Assembly: GCA_024690865.1 (NCBI GenBank)
Contig: JAILON010000096.1
Location: forward strand, 1-39,531
Direction of reading: 5' to 3'
Source of the DNA: Treponema sp.
GTDB taxonomy: Bacteria > Spirochaetota > Spirochaetia > Treponematales > Treponemataceae
Length of the DNA stretch: 39,531 nt
The notes under the pieces: generated by a model
The model's input: the letters and a program-made list of their open reading frames with translations, nothing else
The model's database searches: none
Told to the model about the DNA's origin: nothing
Shown: piece by piece, positions 31,776 to 39,531 of the stretch
How the letters are laid out: each line of letters begins with the position of its first letter
Position numbering within the stretch: position 1 is the first letter of the stretch
Made by a program: the position numbers and the translations under genes

Positions 31776-33788
31776 ATGGAAAGAATAGGTGTTTTCGTAT
31801 GTCACTGCGGCACGAACATTGCCGGAACAGTTGACGTTGAGAAAGTCGCGGAGGAGCTGGGAAAGGTAGACGGAGTCGTGTATTCGACCCACTATACCTA
31901 CATGTGCTCTTCCGCCGGACAGAAGATGATAGAGGACCACATCAAGGATGACAAGCTCACGGGCGTCGTCCTGTGTTCCTGCTCTCCCCGTATGCACGAG
32001 AAGACTTTCCGTGCCTGCGCGGAGCGGGCCGGCCTGAACCAGTTCAAGGTCGAAATCGCGAACATCCGCGAGCAGACCTCATGGGTCATGAAGGATATGC
32101 CCCAGGCGACCGAGAAGGCAATCGCCCTCGGAAAGGCTGCCATCGCAAAGACGATCCTGAACACACCGCTTACCCCCGGCGAGACCTTGGTGACCAAGCG
32201 CGCGCTCGTCATCGGTGGCGGTATCGCGGGCATCACAGCCGCGCTCGACATTGCCGATGCGGGCTTCCCGGTTGACATCGTTGAGAAGGACTACACGGTC
32301 GGTGGCAAGATGGCCAAGCTGGACAAGACCTTCCCGACGCTCGACTGCGCGTCCTGTATCGTCACGCCCAAGATGACCGAGGTGAGCCAGAACCCGAACA
32401 TCCGCATCCTCTCCTACTCCGAGGTATGCAAGGTGTCCGGCTACATCGGAAACTTCGAGATTGACATCAAGCGCCACCCCCGCTACGTGGACGAGACAAA
32501 GTGCACGGGCTGTGGTGCCTGTATTGAGAAGTGCCCCAACAAGAAGGTTCCGAACGCATTCAACCTGAACCTGAACAACCGCAAGGCGATAGACATTCCG
32601 TTCGCACAGGCGGTTCCGAAGGTTGCGAACATCGACGCGAACTACTGCCTGCACATGAAGGGCCTCGCCAACGGCAAGGACAACGTGTGCGGCTTCTGCG
32701 AGAAGGCCTGCGGTGTGGGAGCAATCAACTTCCACCAGAAAGAAGAGGTCATCACCGAAAAATACGGAGCGATTATCGTCGCGACGGGATACAACCCGAT
32801 TTCATTGGAGAAGTTCGACGAGTACGCCTACAACCAGAGCCCGGACGTCGTGTCCTCGCTTGAGTTCGAGCGCCTCTGCAACGCCTCCGGCCCGACGAAC
32901 GGCCACCTCCTCCGCCCCTCCGACGGCAAGGAGCCCAAGACTATCGTCTTCGTCCAGTGCGTCGGCTCCCGTTGTTCCGCGGACGCGACAAAGGGACACG
33001 AGTACTGCTCCAAGATTTGCTGTATGTACACGGCAAAGCATGCAATTCTGACCCGCGACCACTACCCGGACACCGACTGCTACGTCTTCTACATTGACGT
33101 GCGCACCCCCGGAAAGAACTTTGACGAGTTCTACCGCCGCGCCGTCGAGCAGTACGGCGTGCACTACATCAAGGGCCAGGTCGGCAAGGTCACGCCCCAG
33201 TCCGACGGCAAGCTGGACGTGCAGGGAAGCGACCTTATCCTGAACCGCCAGGTTCACATCAAGGCGGACATGGTCGTCCTCGCGGCCTCGATTGAGCCGG
33301 ACAAGACTGCCCGCCCGCTCGCGACGATGCTGACGACGAGCATGGACAACAATGACTTCTTCCTTGAGGCGCATGCGAAGCTCCGCCCGGTCGAATCTCC
33401 GACCGCCGGTATCTTCTTGGCCGGCTGCTGCCAGGGTCCCAAGGACATCCCGGAGACGGTCGCCCAGTCCTCAGGAGCGGCGGCAAAGGCAATCTGCCTG
33501 CTCGTCAAGGACAAGCTCAAGAACGATCCCTGCACGGCACAGCCGGACGAGAATGCCTGTAACGGCTGCGGCCAGTGCATCAACGTCTGTCCCTACGGAG
33601 CCATCTCCTATGTGGACAAGGACTTCCGCGGTCCCAACCGCACGACGATCACGCGCCATGTCTCGCAGGTCAACTCCGCGATGTGCCACGGCTGCGGTGC
33701 CTGTACGGTCGCATGTCCTTCCGGTGCGATGGACCTCAAGGGATTCACCAACAAACAAATTCTGGCGGAGGTTGACTCGGTACTGTAA
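31776..33788 (+). CDS. hdrA: Heterodisulfide reductase subunit A-like, electron-bifurcating flavoprotein
   Basis: HdrA holds the bifurcating FAD. Of 670 residues, an N-terminal part has CHCG (C9, C11) and LCSCSPRMHE. The FAD site is LVIGGGIAGITAALDIADAG (from residue 144), followed by GGKMAKLD and LDCASCIVTP (C191, C194). Four ferredoxin-type cluster motifs lie at C243-C253, C291/C305/C308/C312, C595-C605 and C637-C647. Bifurcating HdrAs send one electron to ferredoxin at low potential and one to HdrBC at high potential. AAGGAG is six bases before the ATG. Electrons should come from FlxA-D. Length and cluster number match full-size HdrA. Confidence 0.95.
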   Translation: MERIGVFVCHCGTNIAGTVDVEKVAEELGKVDGVVYSTHYTYMCSSAGQKMIEDHIKDDKLTGVVLCSCSPRMHEKTFRACAERAGLNQFKVEIANIREQTSWVMKDMPQATEKAIALGKAAIAKTILNTPLTPGETLVTKRALVIGGGIAGITAALDIADAGFPVDIVEKDYTVGGKMAKLDKTFPTLDCASCIVTPKMTEVSQNPNIRILSYSEVCKVSGYIGNFEIDIKRHPRYVDETKCTGCGACIEKCPNKKVPNAFNLNLNNRKAIDIPFAQAVPKVANIDANYCLHMKGLANGKDNVCGFCEKACGVGAINFHQKEEVITEKYGAIIVATGYNPISLEKFDEYAYNQSPDVVSSLEFERLCNASGPTNGHLLRPSDGKEPKTIVFVQCVGSRCSADATKGHEYCSKICCMYTAKHAILTRDHYPDTDCYVFYIDVRTPGKNFDEFYRRAVEQYGVHYIKGQVGKVTPQSDGKLDVQGSDLILNRQVHIKADMVVLAASIEPDKTARPLATMLTTSMDNNDFFLEAHAKLRPVESPTAGIFLAGCCQGPKDIPETVAQSSGAAAKAICLLVKDKLKNDPCTAQPDENACNGCGQCINVCPYGAISYVDKDFRGPNRTTITRHVSQVNSAMCHGCGACTVACPSGAMDLKGFTNKQILAEVDSVL

Positions 33789-33804
33789 TGCCGGGGAGTG
33801 ATTT

Positions 33805-34251
33805 ATGAGTGAGAACAACAACCCCAACTGGGTACCCAAGATTGTGGCCTTCTGCTGCAACTGGTGCTCATATGCAGGTGCTGACCTGGCGGGAAACAAC
33901 CGCCTGGAGTATCCTGGAAACGTAAAGATTATCCGCATCCCCTGCTCATGCCGCCTGAACCCTCTGTTCATCCTGCGTGCGTTCCAGCGCGGGGCTGACG
34001 GCGTGATTCTCTGTGGCTGCCACCCGGGTGACTGCCACTACTCCACGGGCAACTACTTTGCCCGCCGCCGTATGACGCTGCTTTTCTCCATGCTGGACTA
34101 TCTGGGCATTGAGAAGGGACGTACGCGCGTAGAATGGTGCTCCGCCGCCGAAGGCGTGCGCTTCGCGGGAATCATGAACGATTTCGTCAAGCAGATTACT
34201 GAGCTTGGCGAATGCAAGAAGCTGGAGGACGTAAGATGCAAGACAAACTGA
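33805..34251 (+). CDS. flxD: MvhD/FlxD-type 2Fe-2S electron transfer subunit
   Basis: The 148-residue protein matches the MvhD/FlxD family, which delivers electrons to HdrA from a hydrogenase (MvhD) or an NADH oxidoreductase (FlxD). Cysteines are in FCCNWCSYAG, IPCSCRLNP and CGCHPGDCHYSTGN, the family pattern for a 2Fe-2S cluster. No hydrogenase genes are present and the next genes look like FlxC, B and A, so I use the Flx name. GGGGAG precedes the ATG; the gap after hdrA is 16 bases. Its end overlaps the next gene by 16 bases. Confidence 0.92.
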   Translation: MSENNNPNWVPKIVAFCCNWCSYAGADLAGNNRLEYPGNVKIIRIPCSCRLNPLFILRAFQRGADGVILCGCHPGDCHYSTGNYFARRRMTLLFSMLDYLGIEKGRTRVEWCSAAEGVRFAGIMNDFVKQITELGECKKLEDVRCKTN

Positions 34252-35198
34252 TTGCCCGTGCCAAGGAGCTTCTTGCGGCTGGCAAGGTGCAGAAGGTCGT
34301 CGGCTGGAAGAAAGGCCTTTTCGATGACGACATCACTCCCGCAGTGTTCACCACGGCGGAGGAGCTTGACAAGGACTTCGTGTTCAACAAGTTCTGCAAG
34401 GCCAACCTGTCCAAGTACTTGGTGGGCATTACCCGGCAGATTGAGACCGCCAAGAGCACGACGCGCGTGAACAACGCGATGGCAAAGCAGCGCGATCCGA
34501 ACGCGCAGGACAAGCCGATTCCCCAGGAGGTCGTTCTGGTCTTCCTGAAGCCGAACGACACCTACTCCTTCACCCAGCTTTTGAAGGAGAACAGGATAAC
34601 CCGCTCCGATGTGTACGCCATAGGTGTTCCCTGCCAGGACACGCTCGACGGCGGAGAGGTCTGCGAGACCTGCAAGAACAAGAAGCCCGTCTCATGCGAC
34701 GAGCTTATCGGCGTGGAGGCGGAGCCCGCCCCCGTCCAGTCCAAGAGGATGGAGGAAGTCGAGAAGCTTGAGGCGATGACGGCGGACGAGAGGGACGCTT
34801 TCTGGAAGAACGAGTTCTCCCGCTGCCTCCGCTGCAACGCATGCCGGGACATCTGCCCCGCCTGTACCTGCGAGCGCTGCGTCTTTGACAACAACAAGCT
34901 CTACACCTCGCAGAAGGTCGCGGAGACAAGCTTTGAGGAGAGCCTCTTCCACATCATCCGCGCATGGCACGTCGCCGGACGCTGTACGGACTGCGGCGAA
35001 TGCTCGCGCGTCTGCCCCCAGCACATCCCGCTGTACCTGCTGAACCGCAAGTTCATCAAGGACATCAACGAGATTTACGGGGACTACCAGGCCGGAAGCG
35101 ACATGGAGACCAAGCCCGCCATGCTCACGTTCAACGCAGAGGGTGATCCCGAGACGACGATTGTCTGGGAGCGCTCCAAAGAAAGGGAGGCCGAATAA
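34236..35198 (+). CDS. flxC: FlxC-like 4Fe-4S protein
   Basis: A 320-residue iron-sulfur protein. The cluster-rich part reads CLRCNACRDICP, then ACTCERC (about residues 200-220), then CTDCGECSRVCP (about 250-261). The N-terminal half has two further Cys pairs, GVPCQDTL and CETCKNKKPVSC, similar to the FrhB-type N-terminal region of some electron-transfer proteins. I choose the ATG at 34236 because GGAGG lies seven bases before it; an open frame from 34212 is longer but lacks a ribosome site. The name FlxC rests on position beside flxD and flxB. It probably carries electrons between FlxB and FlxD. Confidence 0.8.
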   Translation: MQDKLIARAKELLAAGKVQKVVGWKKGLFDDDITPAVFTTAEELDKDFVFNKFCKANLSKYLVGITRQIETAKSTTRVNNAMAKQRDPNAQDKPIPQEVVLVFLKPNDTYSFTQLLKENRITRSDVYAIGVPCQDTLDGGEVCETCKNKKPVSCDELIGVEAEPAPVQSKRMEEVEKLEAMTADERDAFWKNEFSRCLRCNACRDICPACTCERCVFDNNKLYTSQKVAETSFEESLFHIIRAWHVAGRCTDCGECSRVCPQHIPLYLLNRKFIKDINEIYGDYQAGSDMETKPAMLTFNAEGDPETTIVWERSKEREAE

Positions 35199-36244
35199 TG
35201 CTTTCAATCAGTGCTGATAAAATCGACTCGCTGTTTGAGCTCGTCGGCTCCAAGCAGCCCCTCTACCTGCCGGTGGACAACACGTCCGGCAAGGCAGACT
35301 TCAAGCGTTGGGAGAAAGGCAGCAAGCTTTCCTCCGCGCTCAAGACCGTCCGCTCGGCCAAGGATTTCTTCTTCCCCAAGACGGAGCACATGGTCTCCTA
35401 TCAGGTCAGCGGGAAGGAAATCACCGTGACCGACCCCAGGAAGGACGTTGAGGACTTCGTCATCTTCGGTGTCCGCGCCTGCGACGCGAAGGGCTTTGAG
35501 ATAATCGACAACGTGTACATGAACATGGAGCCCAAGGACTCCTACTACATCAACCGCCGCGAGCACGGCACGGTCGTGACGCTCGCCTGCGCTGAGCCTG
35601 CGAAGGAGTGCTTCTGTTCCAGCTACGGAATCGACGCTTCCCTCGCAAAGCCCGCCGGTGACGTGAGCTGCTGGCTCGCGGACGGCAAGTTCTTCTTCTC
35701 TGCCAATACCGACAAGGGAAAGAAGTTCGTCGAGGGTGTGAAGCAGCTGCTCGCCGATGGCGACGACAAGGCCGTGGAGGCAGCCAAGAAGGACATCGCC
35801 GCCAAGACGGAGAAGCTGCCCTTCGCCCACTTGGATTTGTCCAAGCTCGGCGGTGTGAAGCCGGAGCAGATGATGAAGGTGTTCAACTCCAAGGTCTGGG
35901 ACAAGGTCGCCGAGCCCTGCCTGGGCTGCGGAACCTGTACCTACGTCTGCCCCACCTGCATGTGCTTTGACGTGCGCGACTTCAACACGGGCAACGGCAT
36001 CCGCCAGGTCCGCTGCTGGGATTCCTGCATGTACAACGACTTCACGCAGATGGCAGCGGCCAACCCCCGCCTGACGCAGAAGGAGAGGAGCCGCCAGCGC
36101 TTCATGCACAAGCTCGTGTACTACCCGATGGCACATGAGAATCTGTTCTCATGCGTCGGCTGCGGCCGCTGCCTTGAGAGCTGCCCTGTCAACATGAACA
36201 TCGTCAAGGTCATAAAGGCCATCGGCGAGTCGGATGACATCTAG
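35198..36244 (+). CDS. flxB: FlxB-like 4Fe-4S protein (AsrA-related)
   Basis: The 348-residue protein has the features of AsrA/FlxB-type electron carriers: GVRACDAKGFEIIDNVYMN at about residues 90-108, then cluster motifs CLGCGTCTYVCPTCMC (about 241-256), RCWDSCMYNDF, and CVGCGRCLESCP (about 325-336). In sulfite reductases and Flx complexes this subunit accepts electrons from the NADH-oxidising flavoprotein. Its ATG overlaps the stop of flxC (TAATG), a classic coupled start. FlxA starts 15 bases after it. Confidence 0.87.
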   Translation: MLSISADKIDSLFELVGSKQPLYLPVDNTSGKADFKRWEKGSKLSSALKTVRSAKDFFFPKTEHMVSYQVSGKEITVTDPRKDVEDFVIFGVRACDAKGFEIIDNVYMNMEPKDSYYINRREHGTVVTLACAEPAKECFCSSYGIDASLAKPAGDVSCWLADGKFFFSANTDKGKKFVEGVKQLLADGDDKAVEAAKKDIAAKTEKLPFAHLDLSKLGGVKPEQMMKVFNSKVWDKVAEPCLGCGTCTYVCPTCMCFDVRDFNTGNGIRQVRCWDSCMYNDFTQMAAANPRLTQKERSRQRFMHKLVYYPMAHENLFSCVGCGRCLESCPVNMNIVKVIKAIGESDDI

Positions 36245-36259
36245 GATAAGGAGCCTGAC

Positions 36260-37090
36260 ATGGAAGCGAAAGAATCATTCATTCCTTATGTGGGAAAAAT
36301 TATAGACATCAGGCAGGAGACCCCGGACGTAAAGACCTTCAGCGTGGTCGGCCTTGACGGGAAGAAGCTCTTTGAGCACATTCCCGGCCAGTGCGCCATG
36401 CTGATCGTGCCGGGTGTCGGCGAGTCGATGATTTCCATCACCTCCTCCCCGACCCTCCAGACGCACATGGAGTTCTCCATCAAGAAGTGCGGCTGCGTGA
36501 CCGAATGGCTGCACAGCGCGGAGGTGGGCCAGCAGATTTGCGTGCGCGGTCCCATCGGAAACGGCTTCCCCGTGGACACCAAGCTCAAGGGCAAGGACAT
36601 CCTCGTCATTGCGGGAGGAATCGGAATTGCCCCGGTTCACTCGGTCGTCAACTACATGATGGACCACCGCGCCGACTACGGGAAAATCCAGGTCATCTAC
36701 GGCTCGCGCTCCATGGCGGATCTGGTCCGCCTGGACGAGATGCAGAACGTGTGGATGAAGCAGCCCAACTGCTCGATCGACCTGACGATTGACCGTGCCG
36801 AGGACGGCTGGAAGGGGCACGTCGGCTTCGTTCCGCCCTACGTGACGGAGCTGAACCCCGACCCGAGCATGACCGTCATCATGTGCGGCCCGCCAATCCT
36901 GATTCACCTCTCGCTCGACGCGCTCAAGAAGCTGGGCTTCAAGGACGAGCAGGTGTTCACGACGATGGAGATGCGCATGAAATGCGGCATCGGAAAGTGC
37001 GGCCGCTGCAACATCGGCAACAAGTTCGTCTGCAAGGACGGACCGGTGTTCAGCTTTGACCAGCTCGGAGAACTTCCACCAGAGTATTAA
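36260..37090 (+). CDS. flxA: FlxA-like FAD/NAD(P)H-oxidising subunit (AsrB-related)
   Basis: This 276-residue flavoprotein belongs to the ferredoxin-reductase-like AsrB/FlxA family, which takes hydride from NAD(P)H. An N-terminal FAD-binding barrel ends in MISITSSP (residues 57-64). The nucleotide-binding half begins at about 113 (ILVIAGGIGIAPVHSVVNY) with VIYGSRSMADL and VIMCGPPILI. A C-terminal 2Fe-2S site, MKCGIGKCGRCNIG with a fourth Cys in FVCKDGP, completes the family layout. NADH rather than NADPH is inferred from the pathway. AAGGAG precedes the start. It links to flxB (15 bases before) and frdB (15 bases after). Confidence 0.9.
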   Translation: MEAKESFIPYVGKIIDIRQETPDVKTFSVVGLDGKKLFEHIPGQCAMLIVPGVGESMISITSSPTLQTHMEFSIKKCGCVTEWLHSAEVGQQICVRGPIGNGFPVDTKLKGKDILVIAGGIGIAPVHSVVNYMMDHRADYGKIQVIYGSRSMADLVRLDEMQNVWMKQPNCSIDLTIDRAEDGWKGHVGFVPPYVTELNPDPSMTVIMCGPPILIHLSLDALKKLGFKDEQVFTTMEMRMKCGIGKCGRCNIGNKFVCKDGPVFSFDQLGELPPEY

Positions 37091-37105
37091 TAGGAGAATA
37101 CGTTT

Positions 37106-37795
37106 ATGGCAGAGAAAGAAATGGCAACCATCTATATTTTCGGAAAGAAATATGATGTTCCCGCAGAATTGACTATAATGAACGCGATGGAGTACGCGGG
37201 CTACCAGCTCAAGCGTGGCTGTGGCTGCAGGAACGGCTTCTGCGGTGCCTGCGCGACGATTTACAGGATAAAGGGAGACAACCAGCTCCAGACGTGCCTC
37301 GCCTGCTCCAAGAAGGTCGAGAACGGCATGTACATCGCCACCCTCCCCTTCTTCCCGCTCGTCAAGCAGGTCTACGACATCGAGAAGATCAAGCCCGAGC
37401 AGCAGGTGATGATGCAGCTCTACCCGGAGATTTACGCCTGCGTCGGCTGCAACGCCTGTACCCGCGCCTGTCCCCAGGAGCTCAACACGATGCAGTACAT
37501 CGCTTACGCCCAAAGGGGAGATTTCGCCAAGTGCGCGGACCTCTCCTTTGACTGCGTCATGTGCGGATGCTGCTCCTCCCGTTGCCCGGCCGGAATCAGC
37601 CACCCGCAGGTCGCGGAGCTTGCCCGCCGCCTGAACGGAAAGTACCTGCAGCCCGAGACCCAGCACCTGCTTGACCGCGTCAAGGAGATTGACGAGGGCA
37701 AGTGCGAGGAAGCGATAAAGAAGCTCGTGGCGATGTCCACCGGCGACAAAGAGCAGATCAAGAACCTGTACAACAACAGGGAAATCGAGAAATAA
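37106..37795 (+). CDS. frdB: Fumarate reductase iron-sulfur subunit
   Basis: The 229-residue protein has the three-cluster layout of SdhB/FrdB: a 2Fe-2S site (C41-x4-C46-x2-C49 and C64, in GCGCRNGFCGACA), then 4Fe-4S-type sites C112-C122 (CVGCNACTRACP) and C150-C160 (CVMCGCCSSRCP). The spacing of the last two sites is ferredoxin-like, rather than the CxxCxxC...3Fe-4S form of quinone-linked enzymes. It equals the N-terminal half of methanogen TfrB, whose second half is HdrC/HdrB-like; here those halves are separate genes. No membrane anchor gene is present. frdA starts eight bases later. Confidence 0.87.
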   Translation: MAEKEMATIYIFGKKYDVPAELTIMNAMEYAGYQLKRGCGCRNGFCGACATIYRIKGDNQLQTCLACSKKVENGMYIATLPFFPLVKQVYDIEKIKPEQQVMMQLYPEIYACVGCNACTRACPQELNTMQYIAYAQRGDFAKCADLSFDCVMCGCCSSRCPAGISHPQVAELARRLNGKYLQPETQHLLDRVKEIDEGKCEEAIKKLVAMSTGDKEQIKNLYNNREIEK

Positions 37796-37803
37796 GGGGG
37801 CGG

Positions 37804-39531
37804 ATGATGTACGGAAATTACTTGGACGAGGCGGCAAAGATTGTCGCGGAAAAACGCGCTGAGAACCTGAAATTCGAGCACGTGCGCCTGACGGCGGACG
37901 AGAAGGACCAGCTGCTCAAGGAGTATCACCCCGACCGCATTTCCTCTCAGTTCGTCGAGCTGAAGATTGGCCCCAACAAGGGACAGAAGGCCCCGATAGA
38001 GCTTGCGGAGATGCTGCAGGCCAAGCCCCGCCTGGAGCCGGAGAAGATTGACCTGAGCAAGGTCAACTACGAGGCTGATGTCCTCGTCATCGGTGGAGGC
38101 GGAGCCGGTACGTCCGCCGCAATCATGGCGAGCGAGGCGGGCGCGAAAGTCCTCCTTGTGACCAAGCTCCGCGTCGGCGACGCGAACACGATGATGGCCG
38201 AGGGCGGAATTCAGGCCGCGGACAAGCCGAATGACTCTCCTGCCCAGCACTATCTGGACGCGTTCGGAGGCGGACACTTTGACGGAAAGCCCGAGTTGGT
38301 CTACACGCTCGTCAACAAGGCTCCCTCCGTCATCAAGTGGCTCAATGACCTCGGTGTCGAGTTCGACAAGGAAGCCGACGGTACGATGGTGACCACCCAC
38401 GGAGGCGGAACGAGCCGCAAGAGGATGCACGCCTGCAAGGACTACTCCGGTGCCGAGATAATGAGGACCCTCCGCGACGAGACCTTCAACCGCGAGAGCA
38501 GCATCACGGTCGTGGACTTCACCGCCGCAATCGAAATCATCAAGAACGACAAGGGCGAGGCCGCCGGAGCCGTCCTGATGAACATTGAGACCGGAGAGAT
38601 CCGCATCGCGAAGGCCAAGGTCGTCATCATCGCGACCGGAGGAGCGGGACGCATGCACTACCAGGGCTTTCCCACCTCCAACCACTACGGTGCGACGGCG
38701 GACGGCCTTGTGCTCGCCTACCGGGCGGGAGCCAAGCTGCTCTACCAGGATTCACTGCAGTACCACCCGACCGGTGCGGCCTACCCCACCCAGATTCTGG
38801 GCAAGCTCGTCACCGAAAAGGTTCGCTCGCTCGGCGCAAAGCTGATCAACAAGGACGGTGAGGTCTACATCCACCCGCTCGAGACCCGCGACGTCAACGC
38901 CTCAGGAATCATCCGCGAGGTCAAGAACGGACGCGGCGTCAAGAACGAGGTGCAGGATGCGGTCTGGCTGGACACCCCGATGATCGAGATGATTCACGGC
39001 GAGGGCACGATTCTCAAGAGCATCCCCGCCATGTACAAGATGTTCATCAAGTACGGCATCGACATCCGCAAGGAACCGATCCTCGTCTACCCGACCCTGC
39101 ACTATCAGAACGGCGGAGTCGAGATTGACAAGACCTGCCATTCCAACGTACCGAACCTGCTCGTTGCGGGCGAGGCTTCCGGCGGAGTGCACGGCACGAA
39201 CCGCCTGATGGGCAACTCCCTGCTCGATGTCGTCGTCTTCGGACGTGAGGCGGGAATCGAGGCGGGCAAGATGTTCAAGAACATCGCGCTGTCCGACAAG
39301 CTCACTCTGCAGCACGTCAAAGACTTCGAGAAGGAGCGCGATGCGGCGGGAATCAAGGGCGACGTTATGTCTCCCAAGATTCTGCCCCGCTACACGCACG
39401 GCAACCCCGAGTTTGCCGCCTCCGCGAAGGATCAGTATGCCCAGGACGAGCGCTTTGTCATGGGCCAGCAGAAGCCGGGCTCTGACGGGCTCGCTGAGCC
39501 GTTCCCGGAGGTAATTGCTTTTGGAGGCTTC
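37804..39531 (+). CDS. frdA: Fumarate reductase flavoprotein subunit, runs off the window
   Basis: Open to the window end (576 codons). The FAD site is VLVIGGGGAGTSAAI (residues 94-108). The active-site markers of the family are present: QYHPTG (319-324), LETRDV with the proton-donor Arg at 362, HYQNGGVEID, and GGVHGTNRLMGNSLLD. At the place of the FAD-linking His of membrane enzymes (SHTVAAEGG type) it reads ANTMMAEGG, Asn128, so FAD should be non-covalent, as in soluble TfrA and L-aspartate oxidase. An N-terminal extension of about 88 residues precedes the FAD domain. AAGGGGG precedes two ATGs (37804 and 37807). L-aspartate oxidase is less likely given the neighbours. Confidence 0.92.
   Translation, partial: MMYGNYLDEAAKIVAEKRAENLKFEHVRLTADEKDQLLKEYHPDRISSQFVELKIGPNKGQKAPIELAEMLQAKPRLEPEKIDLSKVNYEADVLVIGGGGAGTSAAIMASEAGAKVLLVTKLRVGDANTMMAEGGIQAADKPNDSPAQHYLDAFGGGHFDGKPELVYTLVNKAPSVIKWLNDLGVEFDKEADGTMVTTHGGGTSRKRMHACKDYSGAEIMRTLRDETFNRESSITVVDFTAAIEIIKNDKGEAAGAVLMNIETGEIRIAKAKVVIIATGGAGRMHYQGFPTSNHYGATADGLVLAYRAGAKLLYQDSLQYHPTGAAYPTQILGKLVTEKVRSLGAKLINKDGEVYIHPLETRDVNASGIIREVKNGRGVKNEVQDAVWLDTPMIEMIHGEGTILKSIPAMYKMFIKYGIDIRKEPILVYPTLHYQNGGVEIDKTCHSNVPNLLVAGEASGGVHGTNRLMGNSLLDVVVFGREAGIEAGKMFKNIALSDKLTLQHVKDFEKERDAAGIKGDVMSPKILPRYTHGNPEFAASAKDQYAQDERFVMGQQKPGSDGLAEPFPEVIAFGGF

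Noticed and set aside
30559-34251. HdrABC-MvhD as part of methanogenesis or sulfate reduction.
   Set aside because: No hydrogenase, Dsr or methyl-coenzyme M genes are present, and the following genes are NADH oxidoreductase and fumarate reductase subunits.
36275-37837. A 520-codon open frame opposite flxA-frdB, and similar long frames opposite fumC, flxB and hdrA.
   Set aside because: Same antisense effect in strongly expressed genes with biased codons; low-complexity Val/Leu/His/Asp-rich products.
37106-39531. FrdBA as a quinone-linked membrane succinate dehydrogenase.
   Set aside because: No cytochrome b or anchor gene is seen, the flavin His is absent, and the last FrdB clusters have ferredoxin-type spacing. 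Genes beyond the window edge could still change this.

Overview
The window looks like chromosomal DNA of a spirochaete, most likely a free-living or gut-associated Treponema. No single marker gene proves this. The inference rests on several TPR membrane and periplasmic proteins, a bactofilin, a SpoIIE/STAS/HATPase partner-switching set, and a soluble succinate-forming pathway with no quinone-linked membrane anchor. Base composition is moderately GC-rich, with a clearly AT-richer patch at about 2.5-4.9 kb. No rRNA, tRNA or CRISPR array was seen.

Region 1 (1-6.2 kb) is accessory. It holds the start of an IS3-type transposase gene, a 22-bp tandem array of small dyads, a frameshifted remnant of an AAA-ATPase/nuclease-like gene followed by an intact paralogue, and a run of minus-strand genes. 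Three of those encode small zinc-ribbon proteins, one a DUF6884-like protein and one a secreted protein. Region 2 (6.3-10.6 kb) has an XRE regulator, an MgtC-family membrane protein with an unrecognised partner, a divergent DAACS-type transporter and the flavin transferase ApbE.

Region 3 (10.6-21.3 kb) is rich in TPR proteins: a 1335-residue membrane-anchored repeat protein, a periplasmic TPR protein, and an operon of membrane TPR protein, metallophosphoesterase and ParB-like protein. It continues with mtaB, a secreted TPR protein and a bactofilin. Region 4 (21.3-27.6 kb) has coaD and leuS, then a 23-bp tandem array, then a SpoIIE-type phosphatase, a STAS protein and a HATPase-type kinase.

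Region 5 (27.6 kb to the end) is the metabolic core. A terminator is followed by two Rex-like operators, a good promoter and mdh-fumC. A 300-bp leader folds on paper into five consecutive stem-loops. Then comes a tightly packed nine-gene operon, hdrB-hdrC-hdrA-flxD-flxC-flxB-flxA-frdB-frdA, whose last gene runs off the window. Read together, malate is made from oxaloacetate, dehydrated to fumarate and reduced to succinate. The reductase appears to be a soluble fumarate reductase wired to an NADH-oxidising, flavin-based electron-bifurcating HdrABC-FlxABCD module. The likely overall reaction is NADH-driven fumarate reduction coupled to reduction of ferredoxin. The module types are recognised families. 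Their combination with FrdAB in one operon is the main candidate for a poorly described system here.

A second theme is transcription starts. Four genes with -10 elements exactly placed just before the ATG (starts 722, 8261, 8327 and 21258) look leaderless, and two of them diverge from one shared palindromic -35 hexamer.
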